DNA of 51,378 nucleotides, from the NCBI GenBank assembly GCA_009103225.1, contig RHPI01001946.1, positions 383,829-435,206 on the forward strand, in the 5' to 3' direction. The translations under genes were made by a program, and so were the position numbers. This DNA comes from Chlorokybus atmophyticus (lineage: Eukaryota > Streptophyta > Chlorokybophyceae > Chlorokybales > Chlorokybaceae). A model generated the notes under the pieces. It made no database searches. It saw only the letters and a program-made list of their open reading frames with translations, and was not told the origin of the DNA. Shown here piece after piece: positions 29,790 to 39,183 of the stretch. How positions within the stretch are numbered: the first letter of the stretch is position 1; each line of letters begins with the position of its first letter.

Positions 29790-30645
29790 CGCCCCAAAAG
29801 AGAGGAGGGAAAAGAAGGATCATTCCGGTGGAGGAGGGCCTTACCGAAGAGATGAAGTGTCAAGTGACGAAGAAGAGTCCGACATTGAGGACGAGAGTGG
29901 AGTGAAGCCTGATTTAGCTTCAACCATGAATAGCACACCGTAGTTGAGTGGGAGGCCTGCACGGCGGACCTGCAGGACTACATCAATCGCTTCGAACTCG
30001 AGATGGTCAAATGGGAGTCTCGGGACAAGTCGGGGTGGGACGAGCACAAAGCCTTTAAGATGTTGCCTCTATACCTCATAGATGAAGCCCTTGGCAGAAG
30101 AAGAGTCCGACATTGAGGACAAGTCGGGGTGGGACGAGCACAAAGCCTTCAAGATGTTGCCTCTATACCTCATAGATGAAGCCCTTGGCACGTGGAAAGA
30201 GTTAAAGGAGCAGCTGGAGGTGAGGGAGAGGGCGTCGCGGCTCTGCGCAACGGCTGCATTGGAAGCGGAGTGGAAGAAGGAACAGTCCATAACTTAGTTC
30301 AAGGCGCTTTCGAGGAAGACCTACCCACTAAAACTCGTGAGCTAAATTTCTTCAAGCGCAATATTTGGGAGACGGCGAGAATGATGTATACGCGCATGCT
30401 CAAGCTCTTGACGGACTACAAGGTGGTGATTGATTGGACCGCGGCGGTTGTGTGCCTTCAACAACTAGAGGCATACTTGAGGCTGAAGGTGGAGACCACG
30501 TTGACCATTCAGTCCGAGTTCGGCACGTACACGCTTATGGATGTCTTCAAAGTGGCCGAGACGGCAAAAATTTAGCATGAGTACCTCAAGAACATTGACC
30601 GGCAGCGTCGGGGTTGAAGTTGCTTGGGATTTTAGAGGAGAAGAG
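29790..30645 (+). pseudogene. Gag of a third retroelement lineage, first part
   Basis: Gag-like: ADLQDYINRFELEMVKWESRD, FKMLPLYLIDEALGTWKEL, then (after a TAG) FKRNIWETARMMYTRMLKLL, QQLEAYLRLKVE and YTLMDVFKVAETAKI. This looks like a retrotransposon gag domain with a helical capsid. A segment of about 94 bp is tandemly repeated (30024-30095 versus 30118-30190), which duplicates KSGWDEHKAFKMLPLYLID. Frame breaks at about 29940, 30090, 30296 and 30573. It is interrupted by a solo LTR at 30646 and continues at 36614. Confidence 0.65.
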
Positions 30646-30954
30646 TGTTGAGAACAACTGATGCGCCTAGTGTGTGTGTATTTGCCTCTTATATACAAGT
30701 GTGCACACATTAAAGACAAGTGCAGCAAGCATGCCAACTATTGAGACAATGTGCAACCCACTGTATTAAGCTGTATACAGTGTCTTATATATTATGCTAC
30801 TAAGCACTAGTCAACTTCATTCAACTCTGGTCAAAGTCAACACTAGTATACACTAGTCAATGGTAAAAGTCAACGGTAAAAGTCAACATTGACCATGGTT
30901 GACCATAACTGCCGTAACTCCCTTAACTCTCGTAATTTTCGTAACGATAATGGT
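30646..30954 (-). repeat. Solo Copia LTR (family C), first part
   Basis: On the plus strand starts TGTTGAGAACAACTGATGCGCC, homologous to 41280 and 43197 (element on minus strand). Target duplication AAGAG at 30641-30645 and 36614-36618. It is split at 30954 by the tyrosine-recombinase element and resumes at 36538. Confidence 0.9.
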
Positions 30955-31158
30955 ATATGAGTTCATGAAGCGCATGAAAAGCGCGCCCATGAACTCAAGA
31001 ACTCGTTAATGAGTTATGAGACTCTTGTGCCCCTAGTGCCTTGGGCACTTGAGGGCACAAGCACTCACTAGACGTGAGTTGTGAGTCACAAGCTCCTTAT
31101 CTAGTCGCTTGAAACCCTAGCACGGCGGCGCCATCCTTGGCGTGGGTAGCGAGTGTGG
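30955..31158 (+). repeat. Terminal block A (hairpin cluster), copy d
   Basis: Left end of the element, ATATGAGTTCATG start; same hairpins as 15550-15757. Its last 58 bp (31101-31158) match 31431-31488 except at the final base. Confidence 0.92.
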
Positions 31159-31430
31159 CTTACTTTGCAGGTGTACAGGCTTCTCAGGCTTCGACCTCGG
31201 CGTCGGCAGCAGTGGCGCCATTGACAAGTCGAAGACCGAAGAAGCGCGTGACTTTTGCACCTGGCGTGAAGAAGCAGTAGTTCACGTCGTTGTAGCCTAG
31301 CACCCTAGTGCAGACCTTGTGTATAGATCAGCTTATATCTGTACACTTGCGCATTTGTATTGTAATGCACTTGGGTGCTGGGCGTAGCCACCGTGCTATC
31401 GACCCATAGCGACCCCCCAGCTGGTGGCAT
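31159..31430 (+). repeat. B-like block at the 5' side
   Basis: Homologous to 18599-18850; ends CTATCGACCCATAGCGACCCCCCAG. No gene. Its place between A and the ORFs is unlike the 3' B1-A2-B2 arrangement of the 15550 element. Confidence 0.8.
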
Positions 31431-31520
31431 CTAGTCGCTTGAAACCCTAGCACGGCGGCGCCATCCTTGGCGTGGGTAGCGAGTGTGGTGAGGAGGTGTG
31501 GACGGAGGAGGACCTCCACC

Positions 31521-32205
31521 ATGGTTACACGATCACAAGCGAGTGCCCAAGATGATGGAGAAGAGGTGGCGGCCACGGCCGCGGCGGCCTTGCTAGTCGC
31601 CAATTGCTTGTCGCGGGCTAAGAGTCTGCGTCGCCACACCTTGAGTGAGGAGGAGGAGAGGCGAGCGGCGAGGGAGGAGGGAGAGGTGCGCCCCCCCGTG
31701 GGGAGGGGAGCGGATGAGGTAAACAAGGAAGGTGACGGTGGTGGTGAGGAGGATGAGGACGACGAGGACCCGCCCTTCGTCACCTACAAGCGTAGGAAGA
31801 GGGAGGCAAGCCCGTTCTCCAACGCTTCTACCCCGTCCATGACACCCATGGAGGCAATGGCACGGAGGTTGGAGGAGTTGGAGGCGGAGAACATGCGCCT
31901 CAAGTGTGGGAAGGCGCCCGCCATCCCTCGTAATCAGCCCGTTGACGAGCCCAACCACCCCCTACTTGTGAGCATCCTTCGTCGTGACAACGGCGACTCC
32001 ACCAACCCCAATGCTCGAGTGGGAGCCATGGCCACCCGCTTCAGCGAGCCTGTTACCCCTTGGAAGGAAAACTTGAAGAAGCGGGCGCGACAACACCTTG
32101 AGGTTGCGGCTCATCTCGGCTCGGCGGCGTCCTCTTTCGATCGTGTGCCCGCTCACCTCGCCGAGGACCCCCACTTCGCTAAAGGCCGCAAGGAGAACAT
32201 GAAAG
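31521..32205 (+). pseudogene. ORF1 (gag-like), first part
   Basis: Starts MVTRSQASAQ in the favourable context CCACCATGG and is open to beyond 32205. Ala-rich N-terminus, SEEEERRAA, acidic stretch, FVTYKRRKR, RRLEELEAENMRL coiled coil, NHPLLVSILRRDNGDST, KKRARQHLEVAAH and DPHFAKGRKENMK, then GTGGGC, a possible splice donor. If unspliced the frame runs on to 32279. It probably forms an RNA-binding particle protein together with the zinc-knuckle part downstream. It may be coding itself; called broken because the second part carries a frameshift. Confidence 0.75.
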
Positions 32206-32477
32206 GTGGGCTCATTCTTTGTTGTGCATCACCATTTGCACGCACATATTGGCAAATCATCATGTGGGTGCGAACTTAGCCCACGCACACTTGCACATGC
32301 GTGCATCATGGGCCTTTTGAAGGCGCCAGCCCGACATCTATATAGATGCACAGTCATTCCATTAGTTACATGTGTTCCGCATCCCTCCTCCCCCCCATAT
32401 CCGGAGGGGGGGGGAGGGGCCCGCACTTAACACCATTGTATGTTCACCCCTGTATTCACATTATGACTACCCCACAG
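32206..32477 (+). other. Possible 272-bp intron in ORF1
   Basis: GT at 32206 and AG at 32476-32477 (CCCCACAG). Joining the flanks gives MK-ARERAQQ, which corresponds to MK-AR-(stop)-KAQQ in the inverted copy, where GT and AG fall at the same two places (20159 and 19897, 263 bp). It contains a C/G-rich hairpin at 32383-32418. The alternative is a non-coding spacer between two ORFs. Confidence 0.45.
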
Positions 32478-33029
32478 CAAGAGAACGAGCACAACAGGGC
32501 ACAACATCTGCATTTGCATGCGCATATGCACATGATAGGTACGGGAATGGAACAGGGGTGCGCTTGGCGCTAGACCCGGTGGCTTTGAGCCCGTATGAAC
32601 ATGCAACGCGTGTTGCTCATATGAGCTCTGTGCGCAGCATTGGATGAGGTGTGTAAGCAATTCCACTATGTGGAAGTGGCCAACAAGCATGACTGGAAGG
32701 TCGTGGACGAGCTGGTGCGCAACCCCCTCGCCGTGGATGATGATGAGGCAAAGCGCCTGAAGAAGGCGTTGAAGGACGTGGCTGCGGCGCAGCCCAAGCC
32801 CAAGGCAAAGCCTGCCTACCATCCCAACAAGGGGCGGGGCCAGCACCCCCCCCGCTACTCTGGGTCCTATGCATCTGGTGCATGGCATACCAGTTACAGG
32901 ACCGCTCTTATGCAGTCTCAAGCCGCTTCCACTGGGGGTCAACGTGACTCCCGCACTTGCTACAATTGCGGGGAGCCACGGCACCTGCGTGCCTATTGCC
33001 GTAAGCCCTCTACAGGCCGTGGCGGCCAT
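32478..33029 (+). pseudogene. ORF1, second part with zinc knuckle
   Basis: LALDPVALSPYEHATRVAHM, then a one-base frameshift at about 32638, LDEVCKQFHYVEVANKHDWKVVDEL, DDEAKRLKKALKDVAAAQPKPKAKPAY and a CCHC knuckle C-YN-C-GEPR-H-LRAY-C before the stop. All zinc ligands are intact here, unlike the 19354 copy. It binds element RNA in related systems. Confidence 0.85.
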
Positions 33030-33420
33030 TAAATTGGTAGCACAGCTCTGTACATGATGTGACAGCCTTATAGCTGTACACTTGTGCGCATGTAGTGCCT
33101 ATATAATTTGTTGTTGAGGTCTCAAATGACCTCTGAATGGCATGAAATTCTGAGTTTGTTATTGTGGCACAGCTACGCTTGTGCAGAGCCAAGGAACGTG
33201 AAATTGAACGCGATTTGCTATGGTTGCACATTGTTTGGCTTATAACTTTCGTTTGCGGCCTCGGCTAGACGCAAATTTCTATTATTTGGCCGCTTTTGGG
33301 TTTGAGCGCTGAGAAACGCTTTCTTTTGACACCTTAAACGTCCTAATCGGACATCGTTTGCAAAAGTTATGCCCGTTACAAAGTGGGAATGCTTGCACTC
33401 ACTTGTTGCACATGCAGGGG
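33030..33420 (+). other. Spacer between ORF1 and RT
   Basis: No gene. CCTATATAATTTG at about 33100 is TATA-like, and a pyrimidine-poor CACATGCAG precedes the RT reading; either an internal promoter or an intron could lie here, but neither is shown. Confidence 0.4.
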
Positions 33421-34480
33421 CCAGAAACGAAGGCAGTGTGCACTGTGGCCCTTGACTACACTTCCATTGAGTCGGAGTTGGTGGAGGATTGGATGAAACA
33501 CCATGAGTTTGCACGCGCACCTAGCAACTTGGTTGTGGAAGGTCCTTATATGAGGCACCGCTTACGAGAGGCCTTGCCCGCATGGCAGCAATTTTGCGAG
33601 TCTACTATGGTTCTGTCCTGGGTGGAGTACGGGTACAAGCTACCATGGGCGGCTGACCCACCCCCCGAATGGGCGTTCACCAATCATAAGGGTGTACATG
33701 AGTTTTCGGACTTCACTGCAGCGGCCATTGCCAACTTGGTGCATAGTGGGGCTGCACAAGAGTGTGTGACACCCCCCCTCGTGGTGAGCCCACTCAATGT
33801 GGTGGATGATGGCCGCAAGTTGCGCCTCATTATGGACTTGCGCTGTGTTAACTCCTTTTTGGTGAACACGCCATTCATATGAGGATGTGCGCAGCATTCC
33901 AGACTTGCTGCAACGTGAGGACTGGTTGTTCTCAACGGACTTAAAGTCCGGATATCATCATGTGGACATTCACCCCGCCTTTTGGGGCTACCTGGGGTTC
34001 TCATTTGCGGGCAAATCGTACAACTTCTGCTCGTTGCCATTTGGCTTGAGCACGGCGTGCTTCGTGTTCACGAAGGTGATGAAGCAGTTGGTGCGACGAT
34101 GGCGTGTGCAAGGCATCCGGGTATTGCCATATATCGACGACTTCCTCTTTGCTGCTCATTCACGGGCAGTGCATGCTTCCACCCTGGCTGTGGTGCAAGT
34201 AGATACAGCATGGTGCGGGCTGGTGATGAATACCAAGGCACAGACTGTACTCAGCAGAATCATCGTCTTTCTCGGCTTTATGGGATACACACGCTGGCAC
34301 TGTTCGTATCCCCGGCAAGAAGCGCGATGGGTTGCTCCGAGACTTGCAACGCGCATTTGGTGATAGGCGCCATGTGCCAGTAAAGTTGCTGGCCCGCATC
34401 TGTGGCAAGCTGCAATCCATGTTCATGGTGCTGGGCCCTGCCGTCAAACTAATGACTTGGCATACACGCCGTTAGATTGA
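33421..34480 (+). pseudogene. DIRS-type reverse transcriptase
   Basis: RT with DIRS-like wording: VVSPLNVVDDGRKLRLIMDLRCVNSFL, then (after a one-base frameshift at 33880) DWLFSTDLKSGYHHVDIHP, YLGFSFAGKSYNF, LPFGLSTACFVFTKVM, and LPYIDDFLFA (YIDD at 34130-34141). A second frameshift near 34310 leads to RDLQRAFGDRRHVPVKLLARICGK, the thumb. One TAG follows at about 34473. All core catalytic Asp residues are still present. It would copy element RNA into circular cDNA for the recombinase. Confidence 0.88.
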
Positions 34481-35136
34481 GACACGCCGATTATGGAGCT
34501 CACACATGGTACTGCGCAAGGCGGAGATTGATGAGCTCACGTGGTTGCGAGACCACTTTGAGGAGCTTAATGTGGCGCCCATATGGCCTACTGCAGCCGA
34601 ACGTTGTGCAGTTTGTGGCTGCTAGCGGCACCGGTTGGGGACTAGTGCGCCATGGCACAAATACCCCGGTGGCGAAAGGCACATTCACATCGGGTGAGTG
34701 CTTAACTTCATCAACATATCGCGAGTTACTCGGACTTGAGCGTGCCCTACTCACTGTGGAGGAGGAGCTACATGGACGCACGGTGCTGTGCTATGGCGAT
34801 GCCCGCAATGTGTACTACATTATGCGCAAAGGGGGCAATGAGGCCGAGCACTTACAGCAAGTGGCATGCCGTATTTTCTTACATTGCCACCGGCATCGCA
34901 TCCGCTTGCACGTGGAGTGGTTGCCACGTGAGCTCAATGAGGAGGCGGACGCGCTTTTCAAAGCACCGGAGTGGAACGGTTGGACCTTGCAAACCCCATG
35001 GGTCCGCTTGCTCGCTCGCAAGTGGGGCCCCTTTTATGTGGACCGCTTTGCCACGGATGCCAACACTGTGTGTGTGGCCTTCAACTCGGTGTTGCCATGT
35101 CCGGGCTCATCCGGCAATGCCTTTCATTGTGACTGA
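34481..35136 (+). pseudogene. RNase H of the DIRS-type element
   Basis: Read mainly in the 34477-35136 frame: FVAASGTGWGLVRHG (the first catalytic Asp of D-S--GWG is Ala), TYRELLGLERALL (Glu), LCYGDARNVYY (Asp), ELNEEADALF (Asp). The end of the frame, GPFYVDRFATDANTVCVAFNS, begins the next domain. Removes RNA from the hybrid during cDNA synthesis. Confidence 0.8.
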
Positions 35137-35427
35137 AGTGGTTGCAACAACTGGTGCCATCCCCCACCACACCGGGTTGGCACTGTTCTGCGTCATGCCC
35201 GCGAATGCAAGGCTCGCATGTGCCTCAATGTGCCCGAGTGGACAACCCAAACTTGGTGGCCCGTGCTCTGCCCCGGCGGCGTGTGGGCACCATTTGTCTC
35301 AGACGTTTTGAGCCTACCCAGAGGCCCAGCCTGCTTGTTGCCCAGCCCGCAAGTTACGGAACTTCAAGGGGGCTTGCCGGACAGTCGTATGTGGGCATTG
35401 CGGATTGACTTGCGTCCTGGCCATTGA
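35020..35427 (+). pseudogene. Dam-like methyltransferase-type domain of the DIRS-type element
   Basis: VDRFATDANTVCVAFNS, a TGA where Trp is expected, then SGCNNWCHPPPHRVGTVL, RHARECKARMCLNVPEWTTQTWWPVLCPGG and VWAPFVSDVLSLP. This order after RNase H matches the domain in DIRS-type elements compared with phage N6-adenine methyltransferases; the expected N/D-PP-Y/W motif reads HPPP here, so activity is doubtful. The TGA at 35134-35136 splits it into two frames. Its role in transposition is unknown. Certainty is moderate and rests on family memory. Confidence 0.6.
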
Positions 35428-35472
35428 CACGTGCTGTGTGCAGCTGCTATTGAGCGTAGCCTTCAGTCGCTC

Positions 35473-36489
35473 ATGCCCAATGTCCCCGGAGACTACGAGA
35501 TTGAGCGCCTGCGCACCTTATACCCCGCAGTGGCAGCGGCGTCACGTGCTACTAGCACCCTGCGGGGCCATGAGGGCTACTGGCGTCGCTTTGTGGAGTT
35601 GTGCACGCCTCGTGGTTGGGCTACCCTGCCAGCCGACCCTGGCACAGTGGCCCTGTTCTTGACCAAGGTGTTGGTGGATTCCACCACCCCAGCACCTGTG
35701 AAGCATGCCTCTTCGGCCATACATGCTGCGCATACCATGGCAGGCCGGGCTTCTCCCACTGCGCATGCACTCGTTACGGTGGTTCGTGAGGCCGCTGCCA
35801 GGCTGCTATCTTTGAACACACGGAAGAAGGACGCCTACACGCCCGAGCTCTTGCGAGCCATGGTGTCGCACTTTGCTCGCGACGGGTGGGACTTGGTGGC
35901 CAGATTGCAAACGGTGGCGGTGCTGCTGAGGTTTGCGGGCATGATGCGGTATTCCGACCTAGCGGAGGTCAACACGCATGACATTGTCTTTCGCCCAGGC
36001 CGCATGGATCTCGTCATCCCGCGCAGCAAAACCAATCAACGCGGTGTGGGCGCCACAGTGCATATAGCTGCTGTGGGCGGTGACTTGTGCCCTGTGATGC
36101 ACACCGAAAAGTTGTTATTTGCCTTGGGATATCGGCACGCGGGCCCAGGCAAGTTGCTGCGCTCCATCATCCGAGCGGGGGGGGCGTGCGTCATACGCAA
36201 CACTGTGGTGCCATACGGCACCATCCTTGGTTGGGAGAAGGCAGCCATTAAAGTGGCAGGGGAGGACCCCACGCATTTTGGCACACACTCTGCCCGTTCA
36301 GGAGCTGCGACCCAAGCCGTGAAGGCTGGTGTGCCCCAGCACCTGTGGCAGCAGTTTGGGCATTGGAAGTCTTCCACTGCAGCTGAGGGCTATGTGCGCG
36401 CAGCGTTGCCTGAGTTGCACACGCTGACGAGGAGCCTCGGCTTGGGTAGTACGTGCTCTCACTGTTTTTATCCATCTATCGACCCATAG
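35473..36489 (+). CDS. Tyrosine recombinase (DIRS/PAT-type integrase), complete
   Basis: 338 residues from MPNVPGDYEIERLRTLYP; the frame is open slightly further upstream without an ATG. Core-binding region (STLRGHEGYWRRF, TVALFLTKVL), first Arg box MMRYSDLAEV, Lys strand PRSKTNQRG, H-x-x-R box THSARSGAATQAV, GHWKSSTAAEGYVRAA with His and the nucleophilic Tyr. All expected R-K-H-R-H-Y positions look intact, so this is the best candidate for an active enzyme among the three copies. It follows the methyltransferase-type domain in another frame, so expression may need frameshifting, splicing or a separate start. Confidence 0.92.
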   Translation: MPNVPGDYEIERLRTLYPAVAAASRATSTLRGHEGYWRRFVELCTPRGWATLPADPGTVALFLTKVLVDSTTPAPVKHASSAIHAAHTMAGRASPTAHALVTVVREAAARLLSLNTRKKDAYTPELLRAMVSHFARDGWDLVARLQTVAVLLRFAGMMRYSDLAEVNTHDIVFRPGRMDLVIPRSKTNQRGVGATVHIAAVGGDLCPVMHTEKLLFALGYRHAGPGKLLRSIIRAGGACVIRNTVVPYGTILGWEKAAIKVAGEDPTHFGTHSARSGAATQAVKAGVPQHLWQQFGHWKSSTAAEGYVRAALPELHTLTRSLGLGSTCSHCFYPSIDP

Positions 36490-36537
36490 CGACCCCCCAG
36501 CATGAGCTGTGTGTCGCATATAACTCGTGTGTGAGTT
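36476..36537 (+). repeat. Terminal block B, right end of the element
   Basis: CTATCGACCCATAGCGACCC...CGTGTGTGAGTT, same as 18333-18394. The element ends here and the interrupted LTR resumes. Confidence 0.9.
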
Positions 36538-36613
36538 TAAGCTGATCGTACCAACTACATGTAGGCGCCGCCTATACATGTACCTTCTACAACCTATAAC
36601 CTATAATTTAACA
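36538..36613 (-). repeat. Solo Copia LTR (family C), second part
   Basis: TAAGCTGATCGTACC...ATTTAACA, the remainder of the LTR begun at 30646; followed by target duplication AAGAG. It contains TACATGTAGGCGCCGCCTA, a near palindrome also at 41586 and 43543. Confidence 0.9.
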
Positions 36614-37900
36614 AAGAGCTCTTTGAAGCCTGCGGCGATATTGGCGGCAAGCAAGGCAATTGATGGGAAGCCAAAAGCATTCACGCCCAAAACGCGGTTG
36701 TGGAAGGTGTGTCGGGTGCCACTTGCGGGTTGCTCGCCACACGACCACGTGTGGCGAGCAAGGCCACATTGCAAGGAATTGTGGGAAAGGGAAGAGGGTG
36801 GTGTGCTCTCGTTGCAAGAAGGGCGGGCATATTGATGCCAAGTGTTGGAGTAAGCATCCAAAACTATGTCCAAAACAAGGAGGGGCAGTCGGAGCTCACT
36901 CGAGTGTGAGACAAGAGCCAATAATGATGGAGGTGACAAAGGCATTTACGACAATGCAAGCGGAGTATGCATTATTGAAAAATGTGCTTGAGCTAGGGAA
37001 ATGGCCCGAGAGAATAGCGGAGGATAAGCCAAGCAGCTCGGGAGGCTACCTTGCGTATAGTGGGCTCCGGAGGCATTAAGGTGGCAGCGGTTGCGACGAC
37101 AAGAGCGTTGGTACAGCGCACCGCCGCACCAGCTCCCCCAATCAGGATAGTTGAGGAGGAGGCCGCGCCCGTCCGCGAGGAGGGTGCGGATCATGATAGG
37201 ATGCGGGCACCAGCTGCACGCATGCCTATATCATTCAAGTTGCTGCCAACATCCCCCTTGGAGCAAGAGTTTGCGCTTGGAGGGTGCGAAAGTGCAGCCA
37301 AATGTTACGGCAACGCCGCGACATAATGTCGGCATTGGTGGCGGTGGTGAGCACAAGAGGGTGGAGGAGCTATCCAATATGTGTGAACCTTTTTAAGGGT
37401 GCCAAGATGCTTTCCCAACAGCCCGCAACTCAAGGCAATGAAGAAAATTTAAAGTTGAAGGCACCATTGGAGAGCGTTGTGGCGGAGCTGGTTGGGCAGC
37501 CGCTTGTTCGTGTAAAGGACCTCAAAGTCAGCAAGGAACACGTGGTGGAGCTATTGCAAAGCGCTTTAGACACCACAATGACAAAGGCTCATAACCATGT
37601 TAGCAAGTCTTATGAAGATATGGTGGCGCAACAGGCCATATGGCTGCGCGCGCGGAGCTGGCGGCGCCCGAGGGGTTGGCGTCGCCAGCGAGCTCTCTCA
37701 CTTAGCATCAAGACACACTAAAGGAAGGCATTGAGAGTGCAGGGGGGATGTGTTGGCACAGCTTCCGGCCACTCGGTCAGCCTTGAGAGAAAAGTTATCG
37801 CCAAATGTGGCGATGGTGGACACAGCAGCTTAGACGGCTTCGTGCCGATGTTGTCTTGGTGAATACAGGTGCACAAACTATTATTGGGAAGGAGAACCCC
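36614..37900 (+). pseudogene. Gag (zinc knuckles) and protease of the third lineage
   Basis: Continues the gag cut at 30645 with FEACGDIGGKQGN. Two zinc-knuckle-like motifs follow at 36745-36860: CGEQGHIARNC (CCHC missing one Cys in this frame) and C-SR-C-KKGG-H-IDAK-C, then HPKLCPK. Downstream frames at 37284-37721 show a helical KVSKEHVVELLQSALDT region of unknown role. Near 37850, VVLVNTGAQTIIGKE looks like an aspartic protease active site (D-TGA with Asp changed to Asn). Frameshifted throughout. It ends where Copia sequence starts. Confidence 0.6.
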
Positions 37901-37904
37901 TGCA

Positions 37905-38283
37905 TGGAAGCGTTAATGATCAACAACATTCCGCACCCCGAGGACCAAACTATAGACACCAGGCAATCATCTCTGCAATAAGCATTGGAGGAGATGCTGT
38001 GGAGGTGCAGGATGAGCCCAGGTATGTGCTAAGGAACACGGGACTTGAAGAAGCTTTTAATACTTGGCAGCATTACTCAAGGAAGAGGAGCCTACCACAT
38101 ATGAAAAGGCAATGACAGCCCCGGACACAGAGCTATGGCAGCATGCAATGGATGAGGAGATAGCATGTTTGCACATCAACGGCGCATGGATGTGAAGAGG
38201 GTTCCACCTGGAGTGAATCCCTTACCGGTGAAGTAGGTGTACAAAATCAAGTGCAGTGGGCAAGGCCGCATCGAGAGATACAA
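37905..38283 (+). pseudogene. Copia RT N-terminal fragment
   Basis: Homologous to 13570-13945: INNIPHPEDQT, ELWQHAMDEEIACLHINGA, VNPLPVK, VYKIKCSGQGRIERYK. Several stops (TAA, TAG, TGA). Directly joined to the middle of a family-D LTR, so everything between has been deleted. Confidence 0.75.
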
Positions 38284-38676
38284 AGGCTGCAGCAAATATT
38301 AAGTCCACTACGCGGAGAATGACCAAGCAGGAGACTTTGGACTTGCTCATCAGGGTGGCGCAGTATGTCGCAGCCAACGCCTTTAAAGATTGGCAAAAAC
38401 TTCGCGTATACCAAGCCTTAGGAGGCGTGGCTTAGCTTGTTAAGAAATTTGTTGTAAATTGGATAGCTAAGCTTACATAGAGGCATTTGCTGAGTATAAC
38501 TAATGTGGTGCTTGCTGAAGTAGACATGTGTAGTTTGACTGGTATAAATGCCAGCGGAATTAACAAGTTGTTAGTTTGGGTGAAACCCCTTTGCAAGCCT
38601 TGTGTGCACGCCTTGTGTGTATGTTTTGGTGCATGTGTATGCTGTAGTTGGCCAGCGCTGGCTTAGTATTCAACAT
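38284..38676 (+). repeat. Family-D LTR fragment
   Basis: Homologous to 28370-28768 (GCAGCA-ATAT-AAGTCCACTACGCG to TATTCAACATG), lacking the first about 110 bp. Confidence 0.8.
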
Positions 38677-38689
38677 GTTTGTCCTTTTT

Positions 38690-38758
38690 CATCACCCTCT
38701 GCTCCACGGTGAACAGCTTCGGTAGTACATCATCCAGCGTCATCTCCAATAATGATGT
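38690..38758 (-). pseudogene. copia-3 gag fragment, C-terminal piece
   Basis: Minus strand reads EMTLDDVLPKLFTVEQRVMK, matching NDVLPKLLTVEQK of copia-1 gag. It is the continuation of 40996-41279, split by the gag-only Copia element; GATGT (38754-38758) is the target duplication. Confidence 0.75.
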
Positions 38759-39169
38759 TGTTGAAGGTTAAGCATATGAGGTTTGCTAGTATAGTATGCT
38801 TATAATACAGTCAGGTTGTTGATGTTACTTGGAGCATGTGCGGCGGTTATGCAATGGGAATTACAGTCAACAGGAGTTACGGGAGTTACAAGAGTTACGA
38901 TAAATTTTGACTTTGACCATTGATTAGGGTTGACAAGGGTTGATGTTGACCGTTGAATAGTGTTGATTAGAGTTGACTTTGACTAGGGTTGACTAGTCTT
39001 TTTTGGTGTTCACTAGCTTAGTATATAAGTCACTGTATGTGGCGCATACAGGTGGAACTGCAATAGGAACATACTTCTCTTTGTTGTTGACACGCTATTG
39101 CACTTGTTGTTCCCCTAATGTGAGCGCATGTATGAGGTAGGGCGCATACATGCACACTGATTCTTAACA
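38759..39169 (+). repeat. Family-B 5' LTR
   Basis: 411 bp, TGTTGAAGGTTAAGC...TTCTTAACA. GTTAC array at 38868-38905, TTGAC array at 38908-38998, TATATAAG at 39022-39029. Confidence 0.92.
39022..39029 (+). promoter_or_regulatory. TATA box of family-B LTR
   Basis: TATATAAG followed by TCACTGTATGTGG, conserved in the 3' LTR (about 40850) and nearly in the solo LTR (24373). Lies just downstream of the TTGAC array. Confidence 0.6.
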
Positions 39170-39183
39170 GGTTATGGGCCCAC
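39170..39183 (+). other. Half tRNA-iMet primer binding site
   Basis: GGTTATGGGCCCAC directly after the LTR; complementary to the initiator tRNA anticodon stem-loop. Confidence 0.85.

Larger units (their letters stand above)
30955..36537 (+). mobile_element. Nearly complete tyrosine-recombinase retrotransposon (DIRS/PAT type)
   Basis: 5583 bp inserted inside a family-C solo LTR. Joining the flanks (ATGGT with TAAGCTGATCG) restores the uninterrupted LTR seen at 41570, with no target duplication, as expected of tyrosine-recombinase integration. Order: block A (30955-31158), B-like block (31159-31430), a second copy of the last 58 bp of A (31431-31488), ORF1 (gag-like, zinc knuckle), RT/RNase H, a Dam-like methyltransferase-type domain, tyrosine recombinase, block B (36476-36537). 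All but the recombinase are broken by a few stops or frameshifts. Confidence 0.9.
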
